The notes: generated by a model from the sequence alone, not told the origin. A stretch of 64,000 nt of DNA from Nitrospirillum sp034427435 (GCF_034427435.1 NZ_JAXQNP010000003.1:992001-1056000); one strand, 5' to 3'; positions 32,716 to 42,032 are shown, counted from the first letter of the stretch. Numbers and translations are program-made.

Positions 32716-35700
32716 GTGATCCTCCCCGACCTAGACGCCCTGCCCCCCCTGGAACGCGCTGTCCTGCGGCTTGAGGCCCTGGCCGGCCCCACGACCGGCA
32801 AGAAGCGCCTGCTGGAATGCCTGAACCAGGCCCGGGTGGTGCGGCCGGCCTGCACCTGGGACGCGTTCTCGACGGCGCGGCATGACCTGCACCGCCGCGG
32901 CCTGCTGGACGAAACGCTGGCCTGCCCGCCAGCCCTGGCGCAAGCCGTGGCGGTCGCGGCGCTGGAGGAGGTTGAGGGCCGGGCCTTGGCGGCGGCCATC
33001 CGCGCCCGGATGCCGGCGGAATCCCAAGCCTATTGGGATTTCCGCCAGGTGGAGAACGATGTGTCCCGGGCGCTGCGCCTGGCCATCCTGATGAATGACG
33101 AGGCTGAATTCGTCCGGGTGGCCGGCCTGACCCGGCGGCCCATCGAGGATCTGGACCCGTTCACCGCCGCCTTCACCACCGTGCCCGTGGGCGTGGCCTG
33201 GCTGGCCACCCGGACGCCCGCCATCCAGCGCGTGCTGATGGTGCTGAAGGCCAACCACTGGGTGGCGACCGGCGAGATGTCCGCCGATTATCCCGATCTG
33301 GTCGATCATTGCCGCCGCGATCCCGCGCTGCGCGCCGCCTGCTTCCCTCAGATCGCCGACTTCACCCTGCTGAGCGGCAGGCTGGACGCGCTCGCGGAGC
33401 TGCTGGCGAGCCCACTGGACCCGGCCTCGGGCGTCCCCGCCGACGCCCCGGTGGCCTTCGCCGCCGCGCACCGCTTGCTGTCCGGGGACGCGCCCGGGGC
33501 GGTCACCCTGTTCACCGAGGCCCTGGCCCTGCGCCGGCGGGCCACGCGGACACGCAAGGGTGGCCTGCCCGGCTATATGGGCCTGCTGCATCTGTGCGCC
33601 CTGCTGGCGGCCGGCGGGGCCCAGAACCATGCCACCCTGGCAACGCTGTTGCAGGGCAAGGGCGCACCAGCCGGCGGCGCCCCGTTGGGCCAGTTGGCGC
33701 TGGAGGCGCTGTATGATCTGGTGCGCAATAACGCGGAGGCGGCGGCCACGGGCCTGAAATGGGCGCTGGGCGCGGTGGAGCGCATGGCCACCCCCTCGCC
33801 TGTCAGCCTGGGCCTGCTGGCCGTGGCCGCAGCGATCATCGATCCGCCCGCCGCCCGCGCCCATGGCGACATCTGGGCGCTGCACTTCCACCGCCTGGTC
33901 CCCACCATGCCCCTGGCCGCCGACCTTCTGGCGGAGACGTTGGAGCGCGTGGCGGCCGACCCCGCCCCCTATCAGGCCCATCTGGCCCGCCCGGACCGGC
34001 GCACGCGGCTGCGCTTCCTGTCCCTGGTGCCGGTGAAGGAGGCATGGGAGCGGGCGCTGGAAAACCTGGAGGTGCTGCTGGAGCCGCCGGCGGCGGCGGA
34101 GAAGAAGACCACGGGCAAGCGCCTGGCCTGGCTGGTCGATCCCGGCAGCGGCGCGGTGGAGCCGATGGAACAGGTGCAGCAGCGCGGCCCGACCAAAAGC
34201 CCCACCCAGGGCTGGAGCGTGGGGCGCCCCATCCCGCTGAAGCGCCTGTACCAGGGCGATGCGCAACTGTCCTATCTGGACGATTTCGACCGGCGGGTCA
34301 TCGCCACCATCGCCCGGGATTACGATGGCTGGGGTCATGGCCGGTCCCGCTATGAGTATTACCTGCCGCCGCGCGACGCGCTGCCGGCCCTGGTGGGGCA
34401 TCCGCGCGTGTTTTACCGGCGCGAGCCGGGACCGCCGGTGGAACTGGTGGCGGCGAAGGCGGAGCTGGTGCTGGCCAAGGCCCGGGGTGGCTATCGCCTG
34501 GCGTTGTCGCACCCGGCCACGGAGGCCGACGCCGTCATCGAGGTGGAAAGCCCCACGCGCTGGCGCGTGGTGGTGATTGATGACAAGGCCGTGGCCGCGA
34601 CCCGCGTGCTGGGCAGCGAGGGCATCACCGTGCCGGCGGCGGCCCGCGACCGCCTGTCCGCCATCGCGCGGCGGCAGTTGCCCGACCTGCCGGTGCGGGT
34701 GGACGCGACGGAACTGGACGAAGGGCGGACGGAGGAGGGCGACCCGGCGCCGGTGGTGCGGCTGCGCCTGCTGGACCCGGGGCTGAAGGTATCGCTGATC
34801 GTGCGGCCGCTGGGCCCCGACGGCCCGCATTTCGTGCCGGGACAGGGTAGCCGACGCGTCACGGGCCAGGGCCGCCGCGCCTTGCGCGACCTGGCCGCGG
34901 AGGAGCGTCTGGCCCAGGCCCTGGCCGATGCCTGTCCCAGCCTGGGCGGTGAGGGTTGGGAGTGGGAACTGGAGGGCCTGAGCGCGGCGCTGGAATTCCT
35001 GAGCGAGCTGAAGGCCCTGCCCCAGCCGCCGGCCCTGGAATGGCCGGAGGGGCAGAAGCTGACCCTGCGCGACGCGGAGGCCGGCGCCAGCCATTTCAAC
35101 ACCACGGTCAAGAGCACAGAAAGCTGGTTCGCCGTGGCCGGGTCGCTGACCGTGGACGAGGGTCTGGTGCTGGACCTGAAGGACCTGCTGACCCGGCTGG
35201 AGGATGCGCCGGGCCGCTTCGTCCCCCTGGATGACGGCCAGTTCGTGGCCCTGGACCGCCATTTCCGCCAACAGTTGGACCGTCTGCTGCGCCTGGGCGG
35301 AACGGGGTTGAAGGTGCCGCGCGCGGCGGGCGCCGCCCTACGCGACCTGGTGGAGCAGGCGGCGTCAGCCAAGGTCGACACCGCCTGGCGCACCTTCATC
35401 CAGAACCTGGATGACGCGGCGGCCTGGCAGCCCCGTCTGCCCAACGGCCTGACCGCCGAACTGCGCGAGTACCAGGCGCAGGGCTATTTCTGGCTGAGCC
35501 GCCTGGCGCGCTGGGGGGCGGGCGCCCTGCTGGCCGACGACATGGGCCTGGGCAAGACGGTGCAGGCGATATCCCTGATGGCGTCCAAGGCGGGCGACGG
35601 CCCCCTGCTGGTGGTGGCGCCCACCTCCGTCGCCGGCAACTGGCAAGACGAACTGACCCGCTTCGCCCCCGGCCTGACCGTCCACCGCCTGGCCGAAACG

Positions 35701-36831
35701 GGCGGGCGGGGGGAGGTGCTGAAAACCCTGGGGCCCGGCGACGTGCTGGTCACCACCTACGGCCTGCTGGTCCGCGAGGAGGAGAAGCTGGCGGCCGTTC
35801 CCTGGGCCGTGGCCGTGCTGGACGAGGCCCAGGCCATCAAGAACCCGGACACGCGCCGCGCCCAGGCCGCCCGCGCCCTGACCGCCGGCTTTCGTCTGGC
35901 CCTGACCGGCACGCCGGTGGAAAACGACCTGGATGAGCTGTGGAGCCTGTTCCAGTTCACCAACCCCGGCCTGCTGGGCAGCCGCAAGGCCTTCGCCCAG
36001 CGCTTCGGCACCCCCATCCAGGCGGCGCGCAACCCGGGCGCCCGTGCCGCCCTGCGCACCGTGGTGCAGCCCTTCCTGCTGCGCCGGACCAAGGCCTCGG
36101 TGCTGTCCGAACTGCCGCCACGCACGGAGCAGACCCTGCTGATCGAACGCGGGGCCGAGGAGATCGCCTTTTACGAGGCCCTGCGCCGCCGCGCCCTGGA
36201 AAAGCTGGAGGAGATGTCGGGCGAGCGGTCGCGCATCCACATCCTGGCGGAGATCACCCGCCTGCGGCAGGCCTGTTGCCATCCCGACCTGGTGGCGGCC
36301 GACGCGGACCTGCCCTCGGCCAAGCTGGACGCCTTCCTGGAACTGGTGGAGGAACTGCGCGAGGGCGGCCACCGCGCCCTAGTGTTCAGCCAGTTCGTCG
36401 GCCACCTGGCCCGCGTGCGCACCGCGCTGGACCGCGCCGGCGTGACCTATAAGCTGCTGGACGGCAGCCTGACGGACAAGGAGCGCCAGCGGCGGGTGGC
36501 TGCCTTCCAGGCCGGCGAGGGCGACCTGTTCCTCATCAGCCTGAAGGCGGGCGGCGTGGGCCTGAACCTGACGGCGGCCGATTACGTCATCCACCTGGAC
36601 CCGTGGTGGAACCCCGCCGTGGAGGACCAAGCGTCGGACCGCGCCCACCGCATCGGCCAGCGCCGGCCCGTCACCATCTACCGCCTGATCCTGAAGGGCA
36701 GCATTGAGGAAGGCATCGTGGCCCTGCATGGCCGCAAGCGCGACCTGGCCGACGCCCTGCTGCAGGGCGCCGACGCCGCCGGCCATCTGTCGGACGAGGA
36801 CCTGCTGGAACTGATCCGCGGTGTGGGCTGA
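32716..36831 (+). CDS. SNF2-family ATP-dependent helicase/translocase
   Basis: Large (1371 residues) DEAD/DEAH-type translocase. The first about 850 residues show no recognised domain beyond a region (about 300-640) similar to bacterial SNF2-associated segments. The ATPase core follows: motif I DDMGLGKTVQAI at about 940, motif II DEAQ, motif III LTGTPVEND, motifs IV-VI FSQFVGHLARVRTAL, GVGLNLTAADYVIHLDPWWNP, and DRAHRIGQRRPV near 1310. It starts at a GTG with no good ribosome site; no upstream alternative exists in frame. Probably remodels protein-DNA complexes in replication, repair or transcription. A toxin-antitoxin pair follows 27 bases later. No restriction or methylase gene is near, so a defence role is not supported. 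Confidence 0.93.
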   Translation: MILPDLDALPPLERAVLRLEALAGPTTGKKRLLECLNQARVVRPACTWDAFSTARHDLHRRGLLDETLACPPALAQAVAVAALEEVEGRALAAAIRARMPAESQAYWDFRQVENDVSRALRLAILMNDEAEFVRVAGLTRRPIEDLDPFTAAFTTVPVGVAWLATRTPAIQRVLMVLKANHWVATGEMSADYPDLVDHCRRDPALRAACFPQIADFTLLSGRLDALAELLASPLDPASGVPADAPVAFAAAHRLLSGDAPGAVTLFTEALALRRRATRTRKGGLPGYMGLLHLCALLAAGGAQNHATLATLLQGKGAPAGGAPLGQLALEALYDLVRNNAEAAATGLKWALGAVERMATPSPVSLGLLAVAAAIIDPPAARAHGDIWALHFHRLVPTMPLAADLLAETLERVAADPAPYQAHLARPDRRTRLRFLSLVPVKEAWERALENLEVLLEPPAAAEKKTTGKRLAWLVDPGSGAVEPMEQVQQRGPTKSPTQGWSVGRPIPLKRLYQGDAQLSYLDDFDRRVIATIARDYDGWGHGRSRYEYYLPPRDALPALVGHPRVFYRREPGPPVELVAAKAELVLAKARGGYRLALSHPATEADAVIEVESPTRWRVVVIDDKAVAATRVLGSEGITVPAAARDRLSAIARRQLPDLPVRVDATELDEGRTEEGDPAPVVRLRLLDPGLKVSLIVRPLGPDGPHFVPGQGSRRVTGQGRRALRDLAAEERLAQALADACPSLGGEGWEWELEGLSAALEFLSELKALPQPPALEWPEGQKLTLRDAEAGASHFNTTVKSTESWFAVAGSLTVDEGLVLDLKDLLTRLEDAPGRFVPLDDGQFVALDRHFRQQLDRLLRLGGTGLKVPRAAGAALRDLVEQAASAKVDTAWRTFIQNLDDAAAWQPRLPNGLTAELREYQAQGYFWLSRLARWGAGALLADDMGLGKTVQAISLMASKAGDGPLLVVAPTSVAGNWQDELTRFAPGLTVHRLAETGGRGEVLKTLGPGDVLVTTYGLLVREEEKLAAVPWAVAVLDEAQAIKNPDTRRAQAARALTAGFRLALTGTPVENDLDELWSLFQFTNPGLLGSRKAFAQRFGTPIQAARNPGARAALRTVVQPFLLRRTKASVLSELPPRTEQTLLIERGAEEIAFYEALRRRALEKLEEMSGERSRIHILAEITRLRQACCHPDLVAADADLPSAKLDAFLELVEELREGGHRALVFSQFVGHLARVRTALDRAGVTYKLLDGSLTDKERQRRVAAFQAGEGDLFLISLKAGGVGLNLTAADYVIHLDPWWNPAVEDQASDRAHRIGQRRPVTIYRLILKGSIEEGIVALHGRKRDLADALLQGADAAGHLSDEDLLELIRGVG

Positions 36832-36858
36832 GCGGCGGACCTATGGTAGGCTGGCGCC

Positions 36859-37041
36859 ATGACCCAGCCCGCCTCCATCTTCGACATCGTGGACGAGGAC
36901 GCCAAGCGTCGCGCCATTGAGGAGGCGCGCGCGTCGGTTGCCGCCGGTGATGTCGTGGATCACGATGTCGTCGTGCAGTGGCTTGAGCAGTTGCTGGCAG
37001 GGGAAAAAGTCCCTCCGCCTTCCCCGTCCCGTCAAACTTGA
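36859..37041 (+). CDS. Type II toxin-antitoxin antitoxin
   Basis: A 60-residue acidic protein (MTQPASIFDIVDEDAKRRAI) with EARASVAAGDVVDHDVVVQWL, a pattern typical of antitoxins paired with ParE toxins (HEEVVxWL-type tail). Its stop overlaps the start of the toxin gene by four bases (TTGA). It would neutralise the toxin through its flexible C-terminus (VPPPSPSRQT) and repress the operon. Confidence 0.8.
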   Translation: MTQPASIFDIVDEDAKRRAIEEARASVAAGDVVDHDVVVQWLEQLLAGEKVPPPSPSRQT

Positions 37042-37313
37042 CGCGAATTCGCTGGTCCATCGACGCCCTGGGCGACGTCGATCAGCACGTGGCGTACATC
37101 GCCAACTTCAATCTTGCCGCTGCCGAACGTATTTTGCGGGCGCTGCTGACCACGGCGAACAGCCTGCTTACCTTCCCCAATCGGGGCCGTCCGGGCAGCG
37201 TGCCGGGAACGCGGGAGTTGCTGGTTTTTCCGCCCTACGTGATCGTCTACGAAATCATGGGTGACGAAGTGGTCATCCTGCGCGTCTGGCACGGGGCGCA
37301 GGATCGGGGTTGA
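37038..37313 (+). CDS. ParE/RelE-superfamily toxin
   Basis: A 91-residue toxin-type protein. Hallmarks are IRWSIDALGDVDQHVAYIANFNLAAAERI at the N-terminus, a central LLTFPNRGRPGSVPGTRELLVFPPYVIVYEI and a C-terminal VVILRVWHGAQDR. ParE homologues poison gyrase; RelE types cut mRNA; the missing Lys/Arg catalytic set favours ParE. It starts at TTG overlapping the antitoxin stop. Its end is six bases from the convergent small membrane protein. Confidence 0.87.
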   Translation: MTRIRWSIDALGDVDQHVAYIANFNLAAAERILRALLTTANSLLTFPNRGRPGSVPGTRELLVFPPYVIVYEIMGDEVVILRVWHGAQDRG

Positions 37314-37319
37314 TCCCGG

Positions 37320-37553
37320 CTACCAGTGGCGGTCCACCCAGATCCATCCGGCGATGAAGCCGCCCACCACGGCCAGCAAGGCGGCGGTCAGGCCCAGGCT
37401 GCGGGCGAATTGGCCGAACTCGCCCTGCTTGTGCGCGCTGCGGGCCGTCAGCAGCAGGTAGGCCGCCACCAGGACGCCAATGATCACCCAGACGGAAACG
37501 CCTTGCATCCAACCGCTGACGGCGTCGCTGAGATCGTAATACCAGTCGGGCAT
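37320..37553 (-). CDS. Small membrane protein, unknown function
   Basis: A 77-residue protein starting MPDWYYDLSDAVSGWMQG at 37553. Two probable membrane segments are at about 20-40 (VSVWVIIGVLVAAYLLL) and 53-73 (LGLTAALLAVVGGFIAGW). No family is recognised. The upstream in-frame extension to 37658 would pass through a terminator hairpin and is rejected. It converges with the toxin gene. Confidence 0.65.
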   Translation of the reverse strand: MPDWYYDLSDAVSGWMQGVSVWVIIGVLVAAYLLLTARSAHKQGEFGQFARSLGLTAALLAVVGGFIAGWIWVDRHW

Positions 37554-37573
37554 GGTGGCGGGGTCCGGAAACC

Positions 37574-37614
37574 AAAAGGGGCGGGGCGCCCCATCGGAAC
37601 GCCCCGCCCCCTTT
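37574..37614 (-). terminator. Hairpin between the amidohydrolase and the small membrane protein
   Basis: AAAGGGGCGGGGCG and CGCCCCGCCCCCTTT form a stem of about 14 bp with one bulged base around an 11-base loop. It lies 13 bases after the amidohydrolase stop; on the minus strand the stem is followed by TTTT. Confidence 0.65.
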
Positions 37615-37626
37615 AGACGATAAGGC

Positions 37627-38931
37627 TCAGTTGCGATAGGCCGGCGGCAGGGTCCCATCCGGCGTCTGGTAGCGGCGCGCCAAATCCTGCGCCCGGCTGC
37701 TCAGCGGCGCCTCCACCCCGCGGACGAAGACATGCTCCGCCACCGACAGGATTTCCAGGGGATCGCCCGACCAAACCACCAGGTCGGCATCCCGGCCGGG
37801 TTCGATGGTGCCCGCCCGGTCATTGAAGCCGAAGACCTTGGCCGGGGTGGCGGTGATGGCCGCCAGCGCCGCCGGCCAGGGCATGCCGTGGGCCACCGCG
37901 TTGCCGGCGTTGTAGCGCACCTGGCGGGCGTAATGGCCGACATAGGGCCCCTTGATCACCACCGTGGCGCCGGCCGCCTGCAGGATGGCCGCGTTTTCCA
38001 GCCGGGCGTTCAGGCTTTCGAACTCGCGCGGCAGGTTGGCCAGGGGATCGACCACCACGGGCACGCCCGAGGCGGCGATCTCCGGCGCCATCATCCAGCC
38101 TTCCTCCACCCCGTCCAGGATGAGCTTCAGCTTCAACCGCTTGCCCAGTTCCAGGGTGCGGCGGATGTCCGCCACGCGATGCACACCCACCAGCAAGGGC
38201 ATCTTGCCCTGGATGACGGGCAGCAGCGCCTCCAAATCCTCCTTGCTCTGGCGGTAGGGGCGGTGCGCGCCATGCTCGTACCCGCCCTTGTTGGCGGCGT
38301 AGCTGGCCGCCTCCTCCAGGCTGGATTCCAGCAGTTGCAGCACGCCGCCATGGCTGCCGCCCAGGTGCTCCGTGGCGTCGGAACCGACATCCACCACCAG
38401 CACCGCCCGGCGCTTTGTGATGCTGTCGGTGCCGCCGGACATGTCGACCACCGCCGCCTGGCCGGCGAATAGCCGTTCGCCCTTCTTGTCGCCCCGGCCG
38501 GACAGTTCGGGCGTGACCAGGGCCCGGGTGACGCCGCCGACGCGGGCCACGGGCACCAACATGGAGGCGGGGTTGATGCCCAGCGACACGTCGAAGGAGG
38601 CCGACATGTCGGCCGTCGCCCCGGCGAAGTCGTTGCTGGAGGCCTCGCCCTCCACCTCGCCGGCGCCCAGGCTGGTGTCGCTGGCCACCAGGCCCGGCGT
38701 CACGATATGGCCCTGGGCGTCGACGCGGCGGGCGTCCGCCGGAATGGCGACCGAGGCGCCCACCGCCTGGATGCGGCCGTCGCGGATAAGGATGGTCCCG
38801 GACGAAATCTCTCCCGCCGGACCCATGGTTTCGATGCGGGCGTTGGTGATGGCCACCGTTTCGGCGCGGGCGGTGCCGGCCAGCAGGCTGAGCGTGGAGG
38901 CCGCCGCCATCAGGATGTGACGGGCGCTCAT
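37627..38931 (-). CDS. Amidohydrolase-family protein lacking the HxH metal site
   Basis: Secreted protein of 434 residues with a signal peptide (about 1-23). It has the imidazolonepropionase/amidohydrolase layout: IRDGRIQAVGASVAIPADARRVDAQGHIVTPGLV at 50-85 and the closing GTIEPGRDADLVVWSGDPLE barrel strand near the end. After PGLV, where active enzymes have DxHxH, it reads ASDTSLGAG, so the first metal pair is missing. A His (GVHRVADI) and Asp residues remain. It overlaps the following gene in transcription order, the active-type amidohydrolase at 38928-40457, by four bases. It may be a non-catalytic partner. Confidence 0.88.
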   Translation of the reverse strand: MSARHILMAAASTLSLLAGTARAETVAITNARIETMGPAGEISSGTILIRDGRIQAVGASVAIPADARRVDAQGHIVTPGLVASDTSLGAGEVEGEASSNDFAGATADMSASFDVSLGINPASMLVPVARVGGVTRALVTPELSGRGDKKGERLFAGQAAVVDMSGGTDSITKRRAVLVVDVGSDATEHLGGSHGGVLQLLESSLEEAASYAANKGGYEHGAHRPYRQSKEDLEALLPVIQGKMPLLVGVHRVADIRRTLELGKRLKLKLILDGVEEGWMMAPEIAASGVPVVVDPLANLPREFESLNARLENAAILQAAGATVVIKGPYVGHYARQVRYNAGNAVAHGMPWPAALAAITATPAKVFGFNDRAGTIEPGRDADLVVWSGDPLEILSVAEHVFVRGVEAPLSSRAQDLARRYQTPDGTLPPAYRN

Positions 38932-40457
38932 CGCGGCTGCTCCGTGCTGGTGGTCAAGACGGGGCGGCCGGGGCCGACACCCTGGGGCCCGGGATGGGCG
39001 GGACCGGTCTGGCCCAGTTCGAAGTCGGACTTGGGCTGCACCGCCGGATCGTGGCGGTCATAGACCAGGGCGCCGTCGATGAAGACCTGGTCGGCCGTGG
39101 CGTAGACGCTGAAGGGGTCGGCGCTCCACAGCACCACGTCGCCCATCTTGCCCGGCTCCAGCGTGCCGGTCTTGTCCAGCACGCCGATGGATTTGGCCGC
39201 GTTCGCCGTCACCCACTTGATGGCCTCGGCCTCGTCGATCTGGATGCCCATGCGCCGGCCGGCGGCCAGCGCGATGGTGGCCTCCTGCACCAGGTGCTGG
39301 GTCAGGATGTCGTCGTCGGAATGGATGACGGTGCAGACGCCGGCCTTTTGCAGCAGCGCGGCGTTCTCCTCGATGCCGTCATAGGCCTCCATCTTGAAGC
39401 CCCACCATTCGCCCCAGGTGGCGACGCAGATGTCTTCCTTCTTCAGGATGTCGGCGATCTTGTAGGCCTCCGAGCCATGGTGGAACATGGCGATGTGGAA
39501 GCCGAACTCGTGCGAGATGTCGATCATCTGCGCCATTTCATCGGCGCGGTAGCAGTGGTTCTGCACCAGGATGCTGCCGTCCAGCACGCCGGCCAGGGTG
39601 TCCATCTGCAGGTCGCGCTTGGGCGCGTCGGGCGCCTTGTCGCCCTTGCCGGCCTTGTAGTCGGCCAGCTTGCGGCGGTAGTCGTCCCACTTGCGGCGAT
39701 ATTCCTGGGCGTCGATCCAGGCCTTGCGATAGCCGAAGACGTTGCCCATGCGGGTGGCCGGGCTGCGGCCCTTGCTGCCGTAGACGCGCTTGGGGTTCTC
39801 ACCGCAGGCCATCTTCAGGCCATAGGGCGCGCCGGGGAACTTCTTGTCCTGGACCGTGCGGCCGGGCACGTTCTTCAGGATGACGGCGCGGCCGCCGAAC
39901 AGGTTGGCGGAGCCGGGCAGGATTTCCAGCGTGGTGATGCCGCCTTCCAGGGCGCGGATGAAGCCGGGGTCCTGCGGCCACACGGAATGTTCCGCCCACA
40001 CCTGCGCGGTGTTGGGGTCCGTCATCTCGTTGCCGTCGGAATTGGCCCAGACGCCGGGCGAGGCATAGACGCCCAGGTGGCTGTGGGCGTCGATGATGCC
40101 GGGGGTCACGTACTTGCCATGGGCGTCGATGACCTTGGCCCCGGCCGGCACCGGGATGTCCTTGCCCACGGCCGCGATCTTGCCGTCCACCAGCACCACG
40201 GTGCCGCCATCGATGCGGGTGCCGGTGCCGGTGAAGACGGTGGCGCCCACCAGCGCCGTCGTGACCGACGGCAGGGGATGGTAGGTGCTGGGGAAGGGGT
40301 TTTTGTCCTCGACCGGGTCCAGGCCGGCATAGACCGGCTTGTCCTTGGCCTTGTCCCCGCCGGACGCGGCGGCGCTGTCCTGGTGGGCGTTGGTGGCGCA
40401 GGCGCCAAGCAGCGCCAGCGCGGCCACCAGCGGGACCACGCGATGGTGTCGTTTCAT
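38928..40457 (-). CDS. Amidohydrolase lipoprotein
   Basis: A 509-residue lipoprotein (lipobox LGAC at about 17-20) of the amidohydrolase superfamily, first gene of the pair. After PGIIDAHSHLG (about 115-125) the two metal-binding His are present; further candidates are QNHCYRADEM, FHHGSEAYKIAD and IHSDDDI. The terminal GTLEPGKMGDVVLWSADPF closes the domain. A Lys/Asp-rich insertion (about 245-275, KLADYKAGKGDKAPD) is notable. Likely periplasmic or surface dipeptidase or related hydrolase; its partner has lost the HxH motif. Confidence 0.9.
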   Translation of the reverse strand: MKRHHRVVPLVAALALLGACATNAHQDSAAASGGDKAKDKPVYAGLDPVEDKNPFPSTYHPLPSVTTALVGATVFTGTGTRIDGGTVVLVDGKIAAVGKDIPVPAGAKVIDAHGKYVTPGIIDAHSHLGVYASPGVWANSDGNEMTDPNTAQVWAEHSVWPQDPGFIRALEGGITTLEILPGSANLFGGRAVILKNVPGRTVQDKKFPGAPYGLKMACGENPKRVYGSKGRSPATRMGNVFGYRKAWIDAQEYRRKWDDYRRKLADYKAGKGDKAPDAPKRDLQMDTLAGVLDGSILVQNHCYRADEMAQMIDISHEFGFHIAMFHHGSEAYKIADILKKEDICVATWGEWWGFKMEAYDGIEENAALLQKAGVCTVIHSDDDILTQHLVQEATIALAAGRRMGIQIDEAEAIKWVTANAAKSIGVLDKTGTLEPGKMGDVVLWSADPFSVYATADQVFIDGALVYDRHDPAVQPKSDFELGQTGPAHPGPQGVGPGRPVLTTSTEQPR

Positions 40458-40657
40458 GGAAGTGTCGTCTTCCTGTTCTGCCGGGTGCCCAAAAAGCGCC
40501 GCGCCCAGGAATGGGAACGGCCCCTGCGCCCCTGTTGATTGTTGTAATGCCCCAAGAGGTTAAGGCGGGCCGCCTCAAAAAAGGACGGTGCATCAACCTT
40601 GTTGACGAGGTTAACAGAGGGCGGGGCACCTGCCTACGGCGCCGTTGCACGCCGGCG

Positions 40658-40948
40658 TCACCCCGCCGCCGCCTCCCCATATAGGGTGGCCAGTTCACCG
40701 GCGGTGGTGAACTGGCGGAAGCCGGCCCGGAAGGGATCGGTGCCGGTCAGTTGCTCCAGCGCCACCAGCAGGGTGGCGAGATCGAGGCTGTCGAAAGGCA
40801 ATCCCCCGTCCAGGAAGCGCGTTTCCGGCCCGAAGGGACCGGCCCAGGATTCGCCCTTGTCCGCCAGGATCTTCAGGACCTCGGTATGGATCAGCGCCAG
40901 CATGGCGCCGCTGTCCAATCCGATCGCCGTGGGGCCATGGGTGCTCAT
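40658..40948 (-). CDS. Acyl-carrier-protein-like protein
   Basis: A 96-residue protein with the phosphopantetheine attachment motif F-D-S54-L-D (GGLPFDSLDLATLLVALEQLTG). The flanking helices match ACP. The ATG overlaps the upstream alpha/beta hydrolase stop by four bases. It would be activated by a phosphopantetheinyl transferase encoded elsewhere. This is the second of two carrier proteins in the pseI operon; the two differ in sequence, so they may carry different acyl groups. Confidence 0.8.
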   Translation of the reverse strand: MSTHGPTAIGLDSGAMLALIHTEVLKILADKGESWAGPFGPETRFLDGGLPFDSLDLATLLVALEQLTGTDPFRAGFRQFTTAGELATLYGEAAAG

Positions 40949-41781
40949 TGATGGAACTCCGTCAGCAGGGCGTTGACCTGGGTGGCCGCCTGGGCCTGGG
41001 GCATGTGGCCAACGCCCGGCAAGCGATGCAGGGTGACATGGGAAGGAAGGTCAGCCGCGTCCGGCGGCGGCACGATATCGTCCGCGTCGCCCCAGATCAG
41101 TTGCAGGGGCGGCAGCGGCTGGGTCCAATCGAACCGCGACGGGGCGGCGCCGATGTCGGCCACCAGCCGGTCCAGCAGGCGGGTCAGGGGCCCCCGCGTC
41201 GCCGGGTCGGCCAGGCGAAGCAGGAAGGCGCGCGCCAGCGCTTCGCGGTTGGGCGGCGCGCCGGCGAACAGACGGTCGATCAGGCCGCGCGCCTGGTCCA
41301 GGGTTTCCAAGGTGCACAGCGCCTGCAGGAAGCCGGCGTCCACCCGGCTGCCCACGCCGGCGCAGGCGATCAGGCTCATGCGCCGTACGCGGTCAGGATG
41401 CCGCTCGGCCAGCAGCAGGCTGACGCGGCCGCCCATGGAATGGCCGACGATGTCGGCCCGTCCCACGCCCACCGCATCCATCAGCCGCACCACCCAGTCG
41501 GCGACCCCGCCCAGGCCGGCCGGTATGTCCAGGGTGGAGGCGCCGTGGCCCGGCAGATCCACGGCCAGCACGCGGCGGCCCGGCGACCCGGCCGCCCCCT
41601 TCACCAGGGCCTGGATGTTGAACTGCCAGGACAGGGCGTCACCGCCGAAGCCATGGATCAGCACCAGCGGAACGCCGCCGTTGTCCTGGGGGCCCCGGTC
41701 GACGGCGGCACCGGGGCCGCCGGCGAAGCGCAGCACCCGGCGGCCGGCCAGCAGGCGTTCAGGCTCGATCTCCACCGCCAT
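40945..41781 (-). CDS. Alpha/beta-hydrolase
   Basis: A 278-residue alpha/beta-fold hydrolase with oxyanion-hole HGFGGDALSW, nucleophile Ser115 in GHSMGG, acid in WGDADDIV and His in GVGHMPQ. Resembles thioesterase- or esterase-type members; it could release or transfer the acyl group from the adjacent carrier proteins (inference). Two bases separate its start from the ACP stop upstream, and it overlaps the next ACP gene by four bases, placing it between two carrier proteins in one operon. Confidence 0.9.
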   Translation of the reverse strand: MAVEIEPERLLAGRRVLRFAGGPGAAVDRGPQDNGGVPLVLIHGFGGDALSWQFNIQALVKGAAGSPGRRVLAVDLPGHGASTLDIPAGLGGVADWVVRLMDAVGVGRADIVGHSMGGRVSLLLAERHPDRVRRMSLIACAGVGSRVDAGFLQALCTLETLDQARGLIDRLFAGAPPNREALARAFLLRLADPATRGPLTRLLDRLVADIGAAPSRFDWTQPLPPLQLIWGDADDIVPPPDAADLPSHVTLHRLPGVGHMPQAQAATQVNALLTEFHQ

Positions 41782-41783
41782 CC

Positions 41784-42017
41784 TCAGGCCGTGACGTGAT
41801 CCGACACCAGGGCCAGCAGATCGTCCACGGTCTTGGCCTTGGCCAGATCCTCACCCGCCACCACGGTGTTGAACTTCTCATCCACCAGGGCGATGAAGCT
41901 GATGACCGCCAGGCTGTCCCAGCTGTCGATGCCGTCCAGCTCCTCGCCCCCCTTCAGGGTGCCGGGGTCCAGCTCCAGCATCTCGTCCAGCGCGGCCAGG
42001 AATTCGTTGCGGTTCAT
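41784..42017 (-). CDS. Acyl carrier protein
   Basis: A 77-residue carrier with phosphopantetheine Ser35 in DSWDSLAVISF. The start at 42017 (MNRNEFLAALDEML) has AGAGGA 9-10 bases upstream; the ATG at 42026 is too close to that site. The motif DSWDSL is typical of specialised ACPs in glycan or secondary-metabolite clusters rather than of FabF-type ACP (which has DSLDTVE). It follows the cytidylyltransferase by 40 bases across a duplicated 18-bp segment. Confidence 0.88.
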   Translation of the reverse strand: MNRNEFLAALDEMLELDPGTLKGGEELDGIDSWDSLAVISFIALVDEKFNTVVAGEDLAKAKTVDDLLALVSDHVTA

Positions 42018-42032
42018 GGGGATCATCCTCTT

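Noticed and set aside
32731..35271. Minus-strand ORF of 846 residues
   Set aside because: Antisense to the SNF2 helicase, with shadow-frame composition.
32716..37313. DISARM- or restriction-type defence system around the SNF2 helicase
   Set aside because: No methylase, phospholipase D, or restriction subunit nearby; only a generic toxin-antitoxin pair.
40560..40580. Hairpin GGCGGGCCGCC before AAAAAA as a terminator
   Set aside because: The adenine run is on the wrong side for either strand to give a U tract after the stem.
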